The notes under the pieces are model-generated. The model was not told the origin of the DNA, searched no databases, and worked only from the letters and a program-made list of their open reading frames with translations. Below are positions 11,718-23,007 of a DNA stretch of 64,000 nucleotides, in pieces. Positions within the stretch are counted from its first letter, which is position 1; every line of letters starts with the position of its first letter. The stretch comes from Gibbula magus. Taxonomy: Eukaryota; Mollusca; Gastropoda; Trochida; Trochidae. The position numbers and the translations under genes were made by a program. The stretch covers positions 45,426,448 to 45,490,447 of the forward strand of contig OW388296.1 of NCBI GenBank assembly GCA_936450465.1. The letters run 5' to 3'.

Positions 11718-12187
11718 GCCAGCACAAAATATAAACACGTCAAGTGAACATGACTTTTACTCGATAATTGTAGTAATGTATTGTAACTATACTTTTTATA
11801 ATGTTTGAAATAATTTGAAAATAATTACCTCACAACATGACCGATAATCAAATATGAGAGATCATCAGGATCTGGAAAATATACTTAGGTTAATATTTTG
11901 AAATATTTACACTGAATACTGCTCATTGCCAAAATGTTTTACTATAAATCCAAACTATGACATAGTCCAAGGAGTGATATAGTTTAGAATATCGGAACAT
12001 CAAGCCTTGGTGAGCGAGGATGCGCTTTGTATGGTTAAAGCTACAGGATCTGGCAAGAAGTCAGTCATCAATGGATTTTCATCGGATGTACATGTTTATT
12101 AACCTTTTAAAAAAAACTACACTGATATCCCCCCAAAAAGTAGACATCGTCTTAGAAGTATATCTGCAGAAAAATTATGACATATTT

Positions 12188-12272
12188 TTAAAGACACTGT
12201 AGCACGTTTTGCTTACTGAAATAAAGCGCTCTCACAAAAAGGCAAATAATGTTACCAATCACTAAATAATGG
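12188..12272. mobile_element. TTAA-type MITE, truncated copy 4
   Basis: TTAAAGACACTGTAGCACG and the following GTTACCAATCACTAAATAAT match the left 85 bp of the MITE. The right part is missing and LINE sequence begins right after. Confidence 0.55.
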
Positions 12273-12299
12273 AGGCCCCTTATCAAGGCATGAGATATG

Positions 12300-13050
12300 G
12301 TATTATAATGGCGTTGAGATAAAAGTAGTTAATGCTTATAAATATTTGTGTGTTATGTTCACACCAAAACTTGTTTGGTCTCGAGCATGTTCAGTTCTTT
12401 GTCAACAAGCAAACAAAGCGTTACTCCCTATTGAATCTTTCATTAGAAAATATAGTATATATCCAAAGGTTGCTTTCGAAACATTTGACCACATGATTGT
12501 ATGTATTATTCTTATGGAAGTGAAATATGGACTTTTAAAGAGATGGAGCAAATTGAAATTGTATATCGCAAATTTTGCAAAATTATTTTAAAGGTAAGTT
12601 ACCGGTTTCCAAATATAGTCGCCTATGGCGAATGTGGCAGGAATCCTTTATATGTTAAGTATTTCAGCAATTGTGTTAGACATTGGATACGGATCGTAAC
12701 CATGCATCCTAATAGATATCAATATCAATGTTATTTAATGCTAAGAGATACATCAACACGTAAATACCCCAACTGGGCAACTTTTGTTAACAATATTTTA
12801 TTCAGGTATGGCTTTGGAAATGTATGGATTTCAAAAGGAGTGGGAAATGAAAAGTTGTTTGCTAAAATATTCCACCAAAGAGTAATGGACTGTGCTGTCC
12901 AAGACTGGCACTCTGATTAGAAACTAAATCATCGTTGTGCTTCTATTCATCTCTCAAGTGTGATATTTCCATGGAATCATATCTTTAAAATGTTTATATT
13001 TCAAAATACAGTAAAGCATTGTTGATTTTTAGAAGTGGATGGAATACTTT
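12300..13050 (+). pseudogene. LINE reverse transcriptase C-terminal relic
   Basis: Two overlapping frames (12306-12540, then 12501-12920) give parts of one protein, so there is a frameshift near 12510-12540. The readable segment GECGRNPLYVKYFSNCVRHW is followed by a stretch with FGNVWISKGVGN. Both are shared with the independent relic at 42.3-43.4 kb (GECGRLPL..Y, FGFVWLSQDVG). This is the region after the RT fingers/palm in mollusc-type non-LTR retrotransposons (inference from pattern). No endonuclease or full RT domain is present, so it is a 5'-truncated dead copy. Confidence 0.6.
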
Positions 13051-13559
13051 TGGTGTTCAGCTATGCCAGTGTGGATATTCATAGGTACGTAATGTGTAAG
13101 TGATCACACATTCGTGTTCAAATACAAATATTATTTATTCAGAATCATTCATATCATAAAAATGTGTATGGAAGGAAGACCAGAAGGTATAAAGTTTCGC
13201 TGGTTGCGCTTTTGAAAAGGCTATGTTTTTTGTAGCCTTATAATATTTGAGTATTTTTTTTGAAAAAAAGGTGAAATTTGGCTTTTGAAAACACGAAACA
13301 CTTGTGCCGAAGAAAGTCGAGTTTGGATGTCTTTCAAAGGCACAAATTGTATAAATACGTATTCAATTTCTCAATGTGCTGTCATTTTTGTTTATGTTTG
13401 TTCAAATACACTACAATAGCCAAATAGCCAATACAAAGCCAATAGGGCTTGTTAACTAAAAATCTTACAAGCCCTCATCAAGCTTAGCAAGCCCTCAAAG
13501 TTTAAGTGAAAATAAAAAGAACACATTATTTAGTTCATACACATTTACTACTATAAAAT

Positions 13560-14085
13560 TAGCCGGACTTCCAGGCTATTCTACAACTTACCTGTTACAA
13601 GATTTGTATTATGTTATTGCATCAATTAGCATATGCTTTAGATATGGGTGAAGAAGTAAGAGCAGTGTTTTGTGTCAGAGTTTTTGTAGTTATCTAACTG
13701 ACAGACTTCAGAAGTCATAAACGGATATAACTCCAATTTTAAACCTGTTTTTCCCGGTGTCCCACAAGGATCAGTTTCAGGACCTTCGTTATTTTAGATA
13801 TATTAATGACCTTGTTGGTAACATTGATTGTAACATACGTCTTTTTGATGATGACACTTCATTGTATGTAATAATTGAAGATCCGGTTTTATCAGCAAAC
13901 AGCTGCAGTCTGAACGAAGATTTACTTTAAAAAATCGTGGTGGGTAAATACATGGCAGGTGAAGTATAACCAAAAAAAAAAGAAAACTATTCAATTTAGT
14001 CACAAAGCGGGTCGCCAGTCCCAAACCTCAGTTATATCAATGCAACTCCTATAACTGAAGTTGGAGAACATAAACATGTAGGTGC
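13560..14085 (+). pseudogene. LINE reverse transcriptase palm relic
   Basis: Across frames the sequence reads MGEEVRAVFC, then VFPGVPQGSVSGPSLF, IYINDLV and LFDDDTSLYV. These are the successive RT motifs of jockey/CR1-like LINEs (PQGS..GP.LF..YINDL...F.DDTS). The FADD box has become FDDD, a stop follows GPSLF, and parts between motifs are missing. It lies downstream of, not upstream of, the 12.3-kb C-terminal relic, so the two are different insertions. Confidence 0.65.
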
Positions 14086-14915
14086 ATTTAAGATGTTTAA
14101 TTCTTACAAACTTGGACAAACGGACCTTTCTTGTATTTCTCATAGCATACTGCATTGAAAAATTGCTGAGTTTTCAGCTTCAGGTATTTCACGATTTCAA
14201 TTGTTTCAAGATTACTGCTGTAGGTATTCTAATAGTTATAGTGCGATGCAGTGCTACTGAGAACCTAGTGTGACAAAATCTATTTTTAAAACAAGGAAGT
14301 TAATGTTCCAACTCCCCACCGCTAAACAGAATGATTCCATAGTTAAATTTCAAAATTAATTTTGTAAATCTCTAATTAAGGTTTGTATCACTCAAGTCTT
14401 TGGAAGTCATTTATAGATCAGCTCACAATTCCAACAAGCCAGTCGGGCTTGCTTGTAATGTTTTCTACAAGCCCGATCGGAAAGCATCAGCAATTGGCAG
14501 GCGGGCAGGCAGCTATTTCGCACACTGCTTGAGTGACGTCAAAAGATTGTTGATTGACGTAAAACGATACATTGAAGTTGCATGACGGCATGCTATTGTT
14601 ACCATGACGTCATTTGACCGTAGTCCCAGCTGTTAAAACCTAATAACATTTTGGACTGTATTTCATTGTTAGTTTCTTGTTCGTTCATCGTTCGATGTTC
14701 CTTTCGTTTCTGCATTATCCTGTGGCGTCATTTTCATTTTTTTTGACGTCATACAATGTTGTGACGTAACGTTCGATTATTTTAGACGCTACAGACAATG
14801 GAATACGTGCAATGCGCTGAAACAAAAGTTTTTATGTAAAATTTACATGTGTACATATCATATCCAACATGTATTGTGGCAGGGTGAGATGAACGTGTTC
14901 CTACTGGCTTCGGCT
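14086..14915. other. Intergenic sequence, no gene recognised
   Basis: Short chance ORFs only; several TGACGTCA-like stretches occur at 14.53-14.76 kb without a neighbouring gene. Confidence 0.5.
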
Positions 14916-14916
14916 G

Positions 14917-15010
14917 GTGGAATATCCCTTTAGCTCAACTGGTAGAGCGCAGGACATCACCCGGAGGTCCCGGGTTCGATTCCCACTGGAGGTGATCTCA
15001 CAATCACCTC
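14917..15010 (+). repeat. tRNA-like SINE head or tRNA pseudogene
   Basis: TTTAGCTCAACTGGTAGAGC (box A type) is followed 30 bases later by GGGTTCGATTCCC (box B). The D-arm pairs (GCTC/GAGC), but the anticodon stem and acceptor stem do not close, so it is not a functional tRNA. It is probably the 5' head of a tRNA-derived SINE. Confidence 0.55.
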
Positions 15011-17120
15011 TGTTACAGTATCAATACCATAGCACACATATCCTCCTGAGACACAGAGGTACCACCACCATGACAACTAACGAGTATAACTGCTTATATA
15101 GATTTTCCGGTGTGTCAGTCTTTCCTTAAAAGGAGGGTTCTATCGGGGCATTTTTTGTGGAAACGAAATTCGAGATGATTTTCTCGTTTGCACATATATG
15201 CTATTAATACATGATTAAAACACAGTCAACTTGAAATATTAATGAAGTTGATATTTTGATGACTTTATATTTCACAATATGAGAAAGATAAGAACACATT
15301 TGTTGAAAAATAAAAACATTGAGATCTGAAGCCATTCGTCGGCGCTGCGAAAACTTCGCTACGGACTAACATCATATTGTTTATCAGTTTTATTATATGT
15401 TATGTGTTACTATGTGAATTTTCTATCATTGTATATGATTTATTTTTTAAAAAGTGTAAAATTTGGTTAAATATAGCATGTTTTCATTTCACATAATGCC
15501 GGGAATCCAAAATGGCGGACACTTCAGATTGATCAGTGATAGAACTTTCCCTTTAAGCTGTAAATACATTTATTTCCTGCTCATGTTCTCCAAAAGGGAT
15601 ATTTGGGGGTGGACATTGGGACTATGCTTGACAAAAATATTGCCCATGTCCATGTGTGTGGACAGATACATTGAATACGCAACATCGTAATTTTGCATTA
15701 TTAGTGCACCAATGAACTTAAGTATGATAAACATATTTGATAACATGACAAATTAGGTTTGAAAGAATGTTTAATAACCTTTACACGCAATCATCAACCA
15801 CAAGCAGATGCAACTAAATAACGTTAAACAGGAACCACTCTTTTTAAAACACCAGTTTGAACATGAACATGGACGCTATGAACAGTTTTCTTTGTTCTTA
15901 TAAGTGTTTCAGTGTTGGAGATTTAACTGAGTGAGAAATAAAATGTTAACATTTTCAAATACTGGTCACTTGATGAATTCGAAGCTGCCAAACCCATGAG
16001 GGTTTGCTCTGAGTTATGACATTAACTTTCTTTCAACAAATCCTATTATCTCCCAAGAATATAACAGAAAAAAAGCTTTCTCCTTTCTGTAAGGTATGAT
16101 GGACTATAAGTTACAAGTTAAGATAAGTTGCTAATATGTAATAGTATTGGAGGTGAAAACACTTTCAAGAAATACATGTACACTCTCGGCCAAAAGAAAC
16201 GCCTACTTGATGATGAATTAATTTCTTAAATATGGTTAATGGTGGTCTCGACGTTATGCTGAAACAATAATTAATATGAAAATCCATTGGAATCGTGGAA
16301 AAACTGTGATTCGAGTCAATAACATTCATGAAAACCACGCCCAATGAAGACCGTATTTCCGGTTGATTCACTTGCGCACAGTAACCGTGTACATCTGTAG
16401 CATCATCACTACATGGGCAAGCGTGCATGTAATGTTGCTCGTAGTTCTATGAAAATCTGTTTCAAATGTTTTTCTGATCAAGCACTGATCGAAAACTGAA
16501 CAATTGCTGTGGCCTCCTAAAAGCTTATCCATTCATCCACCGACACCTGGCTAATAATGCCCAACTGAAAGTTAAAGGTGCATCTATTGTGTTTTATAAA
16601 AAAAATATTAGGTTTTAATACGTTCCGACTCACCATATGTGCTCTTTACAGTGCAAATAAATCCACTCGGCTGGCATATTCATCTCAATCACCAAATATA
16701 TCATAATTACTAGTTTCCAATTAAAATAGAGTAACATCATTATGTATTTGCAGAAACCGAAACTACACGTCCCATTTACATGCACAGTAGTTATATGACC
16801 TATTAAACATTATCAACCAAAATGTATCAGTTTGTCTGTTATAAATAGATTCCAAAATTACCTTTGACTCATATGCGCGCGCCACACGCGGTACATTGTC
16901 CGGTTTTCGATCAGAAATCACTACTTTTTACCTTCATATCGTCAATATACTAAGTCGACTAAGATGAAAATGGCAATTTTCGGCAACAGTCACTACTTCC
17001 CGATAACATAACACAATTTATAACCTTTAGCATTTGTGACGCCAAACATTACAATGGATGTACCTTTAATATGTCAACACACAGTACCTTACATCTGCAT
17101 ATGTACCAATACTAAATTCA
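15011..17120. other. Intergenic sequence, no gene recognised
   Basis: AT-rich. The only notable item is a single Tc1-like terminus at 16179. Open frames are short, without motifs. Confidence 0.5.
16179..16205. repeat. Solitary Tc1-like terminal repeat
   Basis: TA+CACTCTCGGCCAAAAGAAACG resembles the termini at 2975, 9056 and 54.15 kb. No inverted partner was found within 2 kb, so this is probably a truncated or heavily decayed element. Confidence 0.4.
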
Positions 17121-17126
17121 TTTATT
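17121..17126 (-). terminator. Poly(A) signal of the methyltransferase gene
   Basis: TTTATT on + is AATAAA on -, 60 bases beyond the TGA stop at 17186-17188, at a normal distance. Confidence 0.6.
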
Positions 17127-17185
17127 AGTAATACAGCCAATATAACAACATGACATTTATCAACTGAAAGGCTTGTATTTCTTGT

Positions 17186-20100
17186 TCACTTTCTGCTCAA
17201 CAACAGTTGTCCTGGAAACTGTACTTGAAGCTTGATGCTCGCCTCCGTTGACTTTACCTCATTCAGTGTAATCAACCTAGAAGAAAATATTTCATTACAA
17301 CATAAAACATTTTCAGTAAAGGTAAAATGATATACATGCGAAAATTATGAAACTGCAAAAGGGGCCTCAGACTGATTCCCCTAAATAGGGCTGAATCCTT
17401 ATTGTATTGGCGTTTTTTAATTATTATTTTATTATTCCACGGATGTTGTGTCCATCCTACAGCAACAAGGGCAGCATATAATTCAACCAATCTTCCCAGT
17501 CTGACAGTCCTTACTATTAACTTTATGTGCGAAGCTTTTGCGCCCAATCGGCCAAGCCGTTGAAGGTCTAGATCGAATCAAAATTTCGATTTATAACATG
17601 GGAAAAAGTTTCAAAATGCACTTAGAGACCTGAATCCTTTTTTTAAGAGATGAGCATTGACAATGCGAGCAAAAAAGTGAATCGCAGTGATTTCAAATTT
17701 TCATGTACTTTTGGGGAATCACCACTCCGAAGATACGAGCGTATTTGCATCTAAGAGCTGAAATTTGTATTTATATATAGATGAAGCATCGGGGAATAAC
17801 AAGTTTGTTATTTTTTGAGCGAACTCCTAATATTTGATTCACAATGACCCTTTAAAGTTTGGTGACTTTGAACATTGTACCAACTTTAAAGGCGAATATT
17901 TAAAAAACCCTGAAGGTTCTGACGCATGATTTTTTCTGGAATACTAGACAAAAGCTTAGTGACATGAATCAATAATAAAATCGATCGCGTACAGTCATTT
18001 CCGATCGTGAGAAATGGTCCAAAATGACCAAAAATAGGGTTTCCGATTTTTAACAATTCTTTAAAAAATTCAAAATGCACTTAGAGACTTGATTTTTTTT
18101 CGAAAGATACACAATAACAATTTAAACGAAAAAGTAAACATGACGAATTCGTAAGTCACGTGGTTTAGTCGTCATTTTGAATGTAGACACTTTTTACAAT
18201 TGTCCGACCCCATGTACCTTTGACGATCTTCTTCTCTGCAGATACTTGCATCTTGAAGCTGTAAGTTACATATTTTTACAGCTAAGGCATTGGAGAATAC
18301 ATGGTGTTGTTTTTCATTGCTGAACTCCTAATACTTTTTGCAGAATGAGCTCTCGAAGTTAGATGATATTTGAAAAAAAATCAAACTTCAAGGGGATATA
18401 ACTCAAATACCTACCCGTTGAATTTGATGATTTTTCAGGATAGTATGATAGGACTAAGGTCTTTATGAATCAACAATAAAATCGATCGCGAACAGTTTCA
18501 TTTCCGGTCACTAGAAATGCCGATTTTAACATGTGAATTTTTTCAAAATACACTCATACACTTGGCACAACTTTCAAACGATTCAGCATAGAAATACAGA
18601 CAAAAAAGTAAATCATGATAATTGTGTAAGTCTTACGGTTTCGTCTCTATTTACGTTTTACTTGACAACAGCGACAAAAAGGCTATGTCTCTCCCGCGTG
18701 CTATAGACTGTGTAAAAGTCGCGATTCCTTTGTTCTGCTATTTCCACTGCGTTTCAGTCAAAACTACGAGAATATAAAGAAGGGAAACGTAATGGTCCTC
18801 CGGACCCCCTCGACCCCTCCTGGATTCGCCACTGCATTTTATCTTAATCATTGACCATATTAAACTTACTCATCTCTCAGATTCCGGAGGGCATCACAAT
18901 TTGGGAAAACTTTTTCTCTTGCCCGCCAACTTGAGTGTGACAACAAGAAGTCATACAGCTGATTGACAGTCCAGTTCATGATGAAGTCAATGTTCTTTCT
19001 GAAATATATTATACATGGGTTACACAAAGAACACACCTAGGAATCATGAATTACATGATTTTAAAGTTTGGTGGTGCAGATATAGTTTGGAAGGTATGCT
19101 TCGGTCATTGTTTAAGTTATGTTTCCACGGGAACTACAAATATAGAAATAGATAAATATATCTAAACTCTAAAAGGCATATCAAGTGATCATGATTGACA
19201 TATGACATGTACCCAGGTTGGGGAAGTTGGCATGCATAATGTTAATCCGGTCACTGTTAAAATCATAACCACAGCGACAGAAATGGAGAAATAGATCTAA
19301 ACCCTAAAAAGGATATCAAGGGATCATGGTTGACATATGTAACAAAGGTTGGCGAAGAGATAAGGTCCGAAAAAAATGGCTTCCTGTTCAAGTCAAGTAT
19401 CCATGGTAATCGCAAAATATAAACTCATTAAAATCATTATAACCCTCAATAGTCACATCAAGGGATCATGGTAGAACAATAATAAAGTTTGGTGAAACTA
19501 ACATGTATAATTATATATTAGATATGCTCCCGAAAACACTTCAGGACGGACAGAATGAATGCTGTATACCGAGCTTATACTTTAATAAGTGAGTGAGTGA
19601 GTTGGGGTTTAACGCCGCCCTCAAGAGAATTTCACTTATATCGCAGCTGCTAGTATTATGGCAGGGAGAAAGCCCGCAACGCCATGTGGCTATGCATTGC
19701 GATGAAACCTGGAGCATCGGCTGGAACTACGCTGAAATTCAGTGTAGCATTGCACCCAAACCTTACTGCGTGTAGAACAGCTATCTACTGCAGACAAAGT
19801 TGCCGTGCCCCTGGCGGGATTCGAAACCCGGATCTCATGACCATCGCGCCCCCTTACACTTTAAGGTAATGGGATAAAATAGGCTTACCTCACACAATCT
19901 TGAAAGGGAAGAACTACAGTGTCGTAGCCAGTTATTGCTAGTTTGTGTCTTTCAGTAGTGAAGTCAAATAAATAATCATCGTAGAACTGTAACAAAGTGA
20001 AGATTCAAATTCCGACAAGTGACATATGGTTAAAATTACACATTGGCACTGGACGAATGGGATACTTAATTCATTCTCTCATTGACCTATTTAACCAGAA

Positions 20101-21610
20101 ACCATTCTGTAAGGCTCGTTTACATATGCAACATGATTTGTAAGTGCACTGTTGTTGATAATATCACTGCCAATGTAGGTTAAATACTTCAAGTTGTTTC
20201 AACAAATCGAACAAGCCATTTCGTGAGCAGCAAACATAACGTAGAGGAAGTGCTTCTGTATCTCTTTTTGAAGTTTTACGCAAAAACATAGTCCAACCTT
20301 TTAAACAAAGTAAATGCAATTTCTTTGTTGGGCACAATAAACTAGCCATTTACTGATTATACATCATTCCTCCACACTTTAATAGTTCTCTTCACAATGT
20401 GAGATACAAGCGTTTCATTTAATATTACTGAGGAAAAAAGTAGCCTATAATCTATGTTTGGCAGAACGTGATTTTACACCCTTTCCCCAAAATTCACCTT
20501 AGAAACCTGACACAATTCATTTTAAGTTATTACTTAAACACAGTCCAAATTCTTGCCACGGGAAGAAGAAGATAAAATACACATGGAAATTAATTAAGCA
20601 ACACTTAATTTTTTAAATACCAAAAGCGTTCCTATTTGAAATAAGACAGTATGTCAGGGAAATTGTTTGTGGTTTAAGGTAGAACAATCATTTAGCAGTG
20701 TTTAAACGAAAGGTCACTCAAATATCGATTCACTGTCTTTTGGATGACGGCTTTGACAATAAATTGGTATTTTGGTGACAAAATCCAAGTTCCATTATGA
20801 AAGTTAACCAAAGTCAACATTTGTTGCTGTAATGTGTTTAGTGTCATTCTTTCAAGTGAAGTGATTACACTATACTAACTGACGTTTTAACAAAAGTCAC
20901 TCGTTAAAGCAGTATGCACCTTCAAACTCACAAAATCATGAAACTGTCAATTTCAATGACCTTGTCTTAAGGCACATCTACAGGATATACAGAGGCAGTA
21001 TACCATATTTGGTTAGGCTTCGTCAAGTTATTTTAGAGTTATGCCCCTTTGTGTCTCCCGAACCTTCGGGGGAATACATACTTAAGCCAAGGAAAGTAAA
21101 CAAGAACAAAAAACTACCAAAAAAGTTAGTATTTACCTTTTGCACCAAGAGGCCACCTTGATATTTCGGAAGAATAACTCTATTATAAGTACCAACGGCA
21201 AGAACACCGCCTCTCCTCAACACCCTTTCAGCTTCTTTAAAGAACTGTTCAATGTCGAACCAATGTAGACAACTCGCTGCAAATAACAAATCTACAGACC
21301 CTGACTTCAGGAAAGACATTTCCTCTGCCGATCCTTGTCTAAATTCCAAGTTGGGGACATTCTTTGGAGCTTGTTCCAGCTGAGCCTCGCTGACGTCTAC
21401 CCCGACGACCTTCTGAAAGTGAGGAACCAGTTTGATTGTGCTCTGATGTCCTGTTCCACAGCCAACGTCCACTGCCAACTGGAACTTGCCTCCTCCAAAA
21501 CTGTGGTAGTTGAGGATAGCATTGAATAGATCTGGAGAGTAATCCGGTCTGCTCTTGGCGTAGAGTTTTGCATGTTCATCTTCCTCAAATCTTCTACAGT
21601 CGTTGTTCAT
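17186..21610 (-). CDS. SAM-dependent methyltransferase, complete four-exon gene
   Basis: Exons on the minus strand: 21610-21137, 19986-19889, 18998-18870 and 17276-17186. All join in phase (0, 2, 2) through GT/AG sites (AAAG|GTAAAT; TTACAG|TT; AG|GTAAGC; TTTCAG|A; GA|GTAAGT; TTCTAG|G), giving 792 nt, 263 aa and a TGA stop. Exon 1 has the class I Rossmann core: motif I VDVGCGTGHQS at about residue 48, motif II VVGVDVS, then GSAEEM and the SVDLLFAASCLHWFD loop. This is the widespread small cytosolic family annotated as 'putative methyltransferase DDB_G0268948-like' or trans-aconitate methyltransferase-like. The substrate is unknown. The ATG at 21610 starts MNNDCRRFEEDEHAKLYAKS, a typical start for the family. 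The last intron carries a three-unit tandem repeat and the second intron a SINE. A DIRS element begins 475 bp upstream of the start codon. Confidence 0.85.
17575..18665. repeat. Diverged tandem repeat, three ~460-475-bp units
   Basis: The phrase CAAAATGCACTTAGAGAC recurs at 17612 and 18071, and as CAAAATACACTCATACAC at 18544. Other shared blocks are AATCAATAATAAAATCGATCGCG and GAACTCCTAATA. The units sit in the last methyltransferase intron. A related inverted copy occurs at 41.43-42.09 kb. Confidence 0.7.
19020..19585. repeat. Degenerate ~140-150-bp repeats in an intron
   Basis: Three units share ATATCAAGGGATCATGGTTGAC and CTAAACCCTAAAAAGGAT in diverged form. They end with a GGACGGACAGAATG-type tail, as in other dispersed mollusc repeats, immediately before the SINE. 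Confidence 0.55.
19589..19865 (-). mobile_element. tRNA-derived SINE (minus orientation)
   Basis: The + strand reads GAGTGAGTGAGTTGGGGTTTAACGCCGCC...GGCAGGGAGAAAGCCCGCAACGCCATGTGG...GGCACGGCAACTTTGTC in reverse-complement form, matching the + copy at 57178-57472 throughout. The box B-like GGTTTCGAATCCCGCC marks the tRNA head near 19830. It lies in intron 2 of the methyltransferase gene. Confidence 0.8.
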
Positions 21611-22084
21611 GCTATAAACGTCAGTCGCACTTAGTACGGGATATATTCTTACTATTCAGTCGACAATAACTGTTGATAACTAACACGGCAGTATTGTGAG
21701 GAGTGAATAGGTAATAGTACATGTGTATTTATGAGGTACCTCTTGTTCATTACTGCAGTAAACATTAACTGATGATGTTCTAATCATGCTCATGCATCCT
21801 TTAACACGGATTTGATCTATGATAGTATAATGTATGATGATAATGATGTGTTCTGTGAAATATGATTAAAGCATTGTTTATCATCCAAATAATTGCCAAT
21901 GGATTAAATGGAGACTTCCAACTTTGCCACCACCTGCCACCTTCCTATTGTTCTCGGTAGGAAAGTTGGTCATGCGTACTAATTAGTAAGATAATAGGGG
22001 ACGCAGCTGTCATCTCACAAACATTTTTACTTGTTCATGTCTATTTATGTATTAGCACAAAATTATATTATCCACATTACAACA

Positions 22085-22245
22085 TATTATTTAATATACT
22101 CTCCGTGATAGTTAACAATATGCCCAATTATCCTAATCTGTCTAATCCCGACAATCTTTACACAGCTTAAAGACAGAGTTATCGCTCAAGTGAACTGCAC
22201 TCACCACTCACCGGCAGGTGGCCTACCTTATATGGCCATTGCTTT
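22085..22245. repeat. DIRS left inverted terminal repeat
   Basis: Starts TATTATTTAATATACTCTCC. The portion from GATAGTTAACAATA to GGCCATTGCTT is the reverse complement of the right end. The outer 22 bp differ from the right ITR, as usual in DIRS elements. Confidence 0.9.
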
Positions 22246-22620
22246 TCTGTCGGCCATCGAAGCATGTTGTGTTTTGATAGCTCTCTAATTCGATAGTAAT
22301 AAGATTATTGTCTCGACTTTGTTCTCCTTCTCAGTTGTGTTTTTCTGTCTGAGGGTGGTTAGACTGCCTTTCGCGAAGTAATCTCTCTCCTTTAGACAGA
22401 TTTAGTGGTTGTTGACTGCAGTTGACGTGTCAACTGTTGTTGATTTCGGGGTGCTCGTTCTGCACGTGCAGTCCGTGCAGGTCGGTGATCTCGGGGCCGC
22501 TTGCGCGTGCCGCCTGTCCCTTGCGCTTGGCGCGGGGGTCATACCGCTTGCCCTTCTGTTTTCTGCTGTAGCGGTTGGCGCTTGCCGCCTGCGCTTGGTT
22601 GCTCTTGCCGCTGGCGCGTG

Positions 22621-22962
22621 GATAGCGCCTGCCGCCTCCTCTTGATAGGTTGTTGCCTGGGTTGGACAGCGCTTGTCGCCTGGGTTGGATTGCGCTGCCG
22701 CCTGCGTTTGTTTAGCGCTTGCCGCTTGCGCGGGGATAGCGCCTGCCGCCTCCTCTCGGTAGGTTGTCGCCTGGGTTGGACAGCGCTTGTCGCCTGGGTT
22801 GGATTGCGCTGTCGCCTGCGTTTGTTTAGCGCTTGCCGCTTGCGCGTGGATAGCGCCTGCCGCCTCCTCTTGGTAGGTTGTCGCCTGGGTTGGACAGCGC
22901 TTGTCGCCTGGGTTGGATTGCGCTGCCGCCTGCGTTTGTTTAGCGCTTGCCGCTTGCGCGGG
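22621..22962. repeat. 114-bp GC-rich tandem repeat x3 in the DIRS leader
   Basis: GATAGCGCCTGCCGCCTCCT starts at 22621, 22735 and 22849: three units of exactly 114 bp with few differences. 114 is a multiple of 3, so the long frame crossing it stays open. It lies between the left ITR and the first plausible ATG (23008), so it is probably leader or promoter rather than coding. Confidence 0.9.
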
Positions 22963-23007
22963 GATAGCGCCGGCCGCTCGCGCGATCTCTCTTTTTGCTT
23001 GCTGAGT

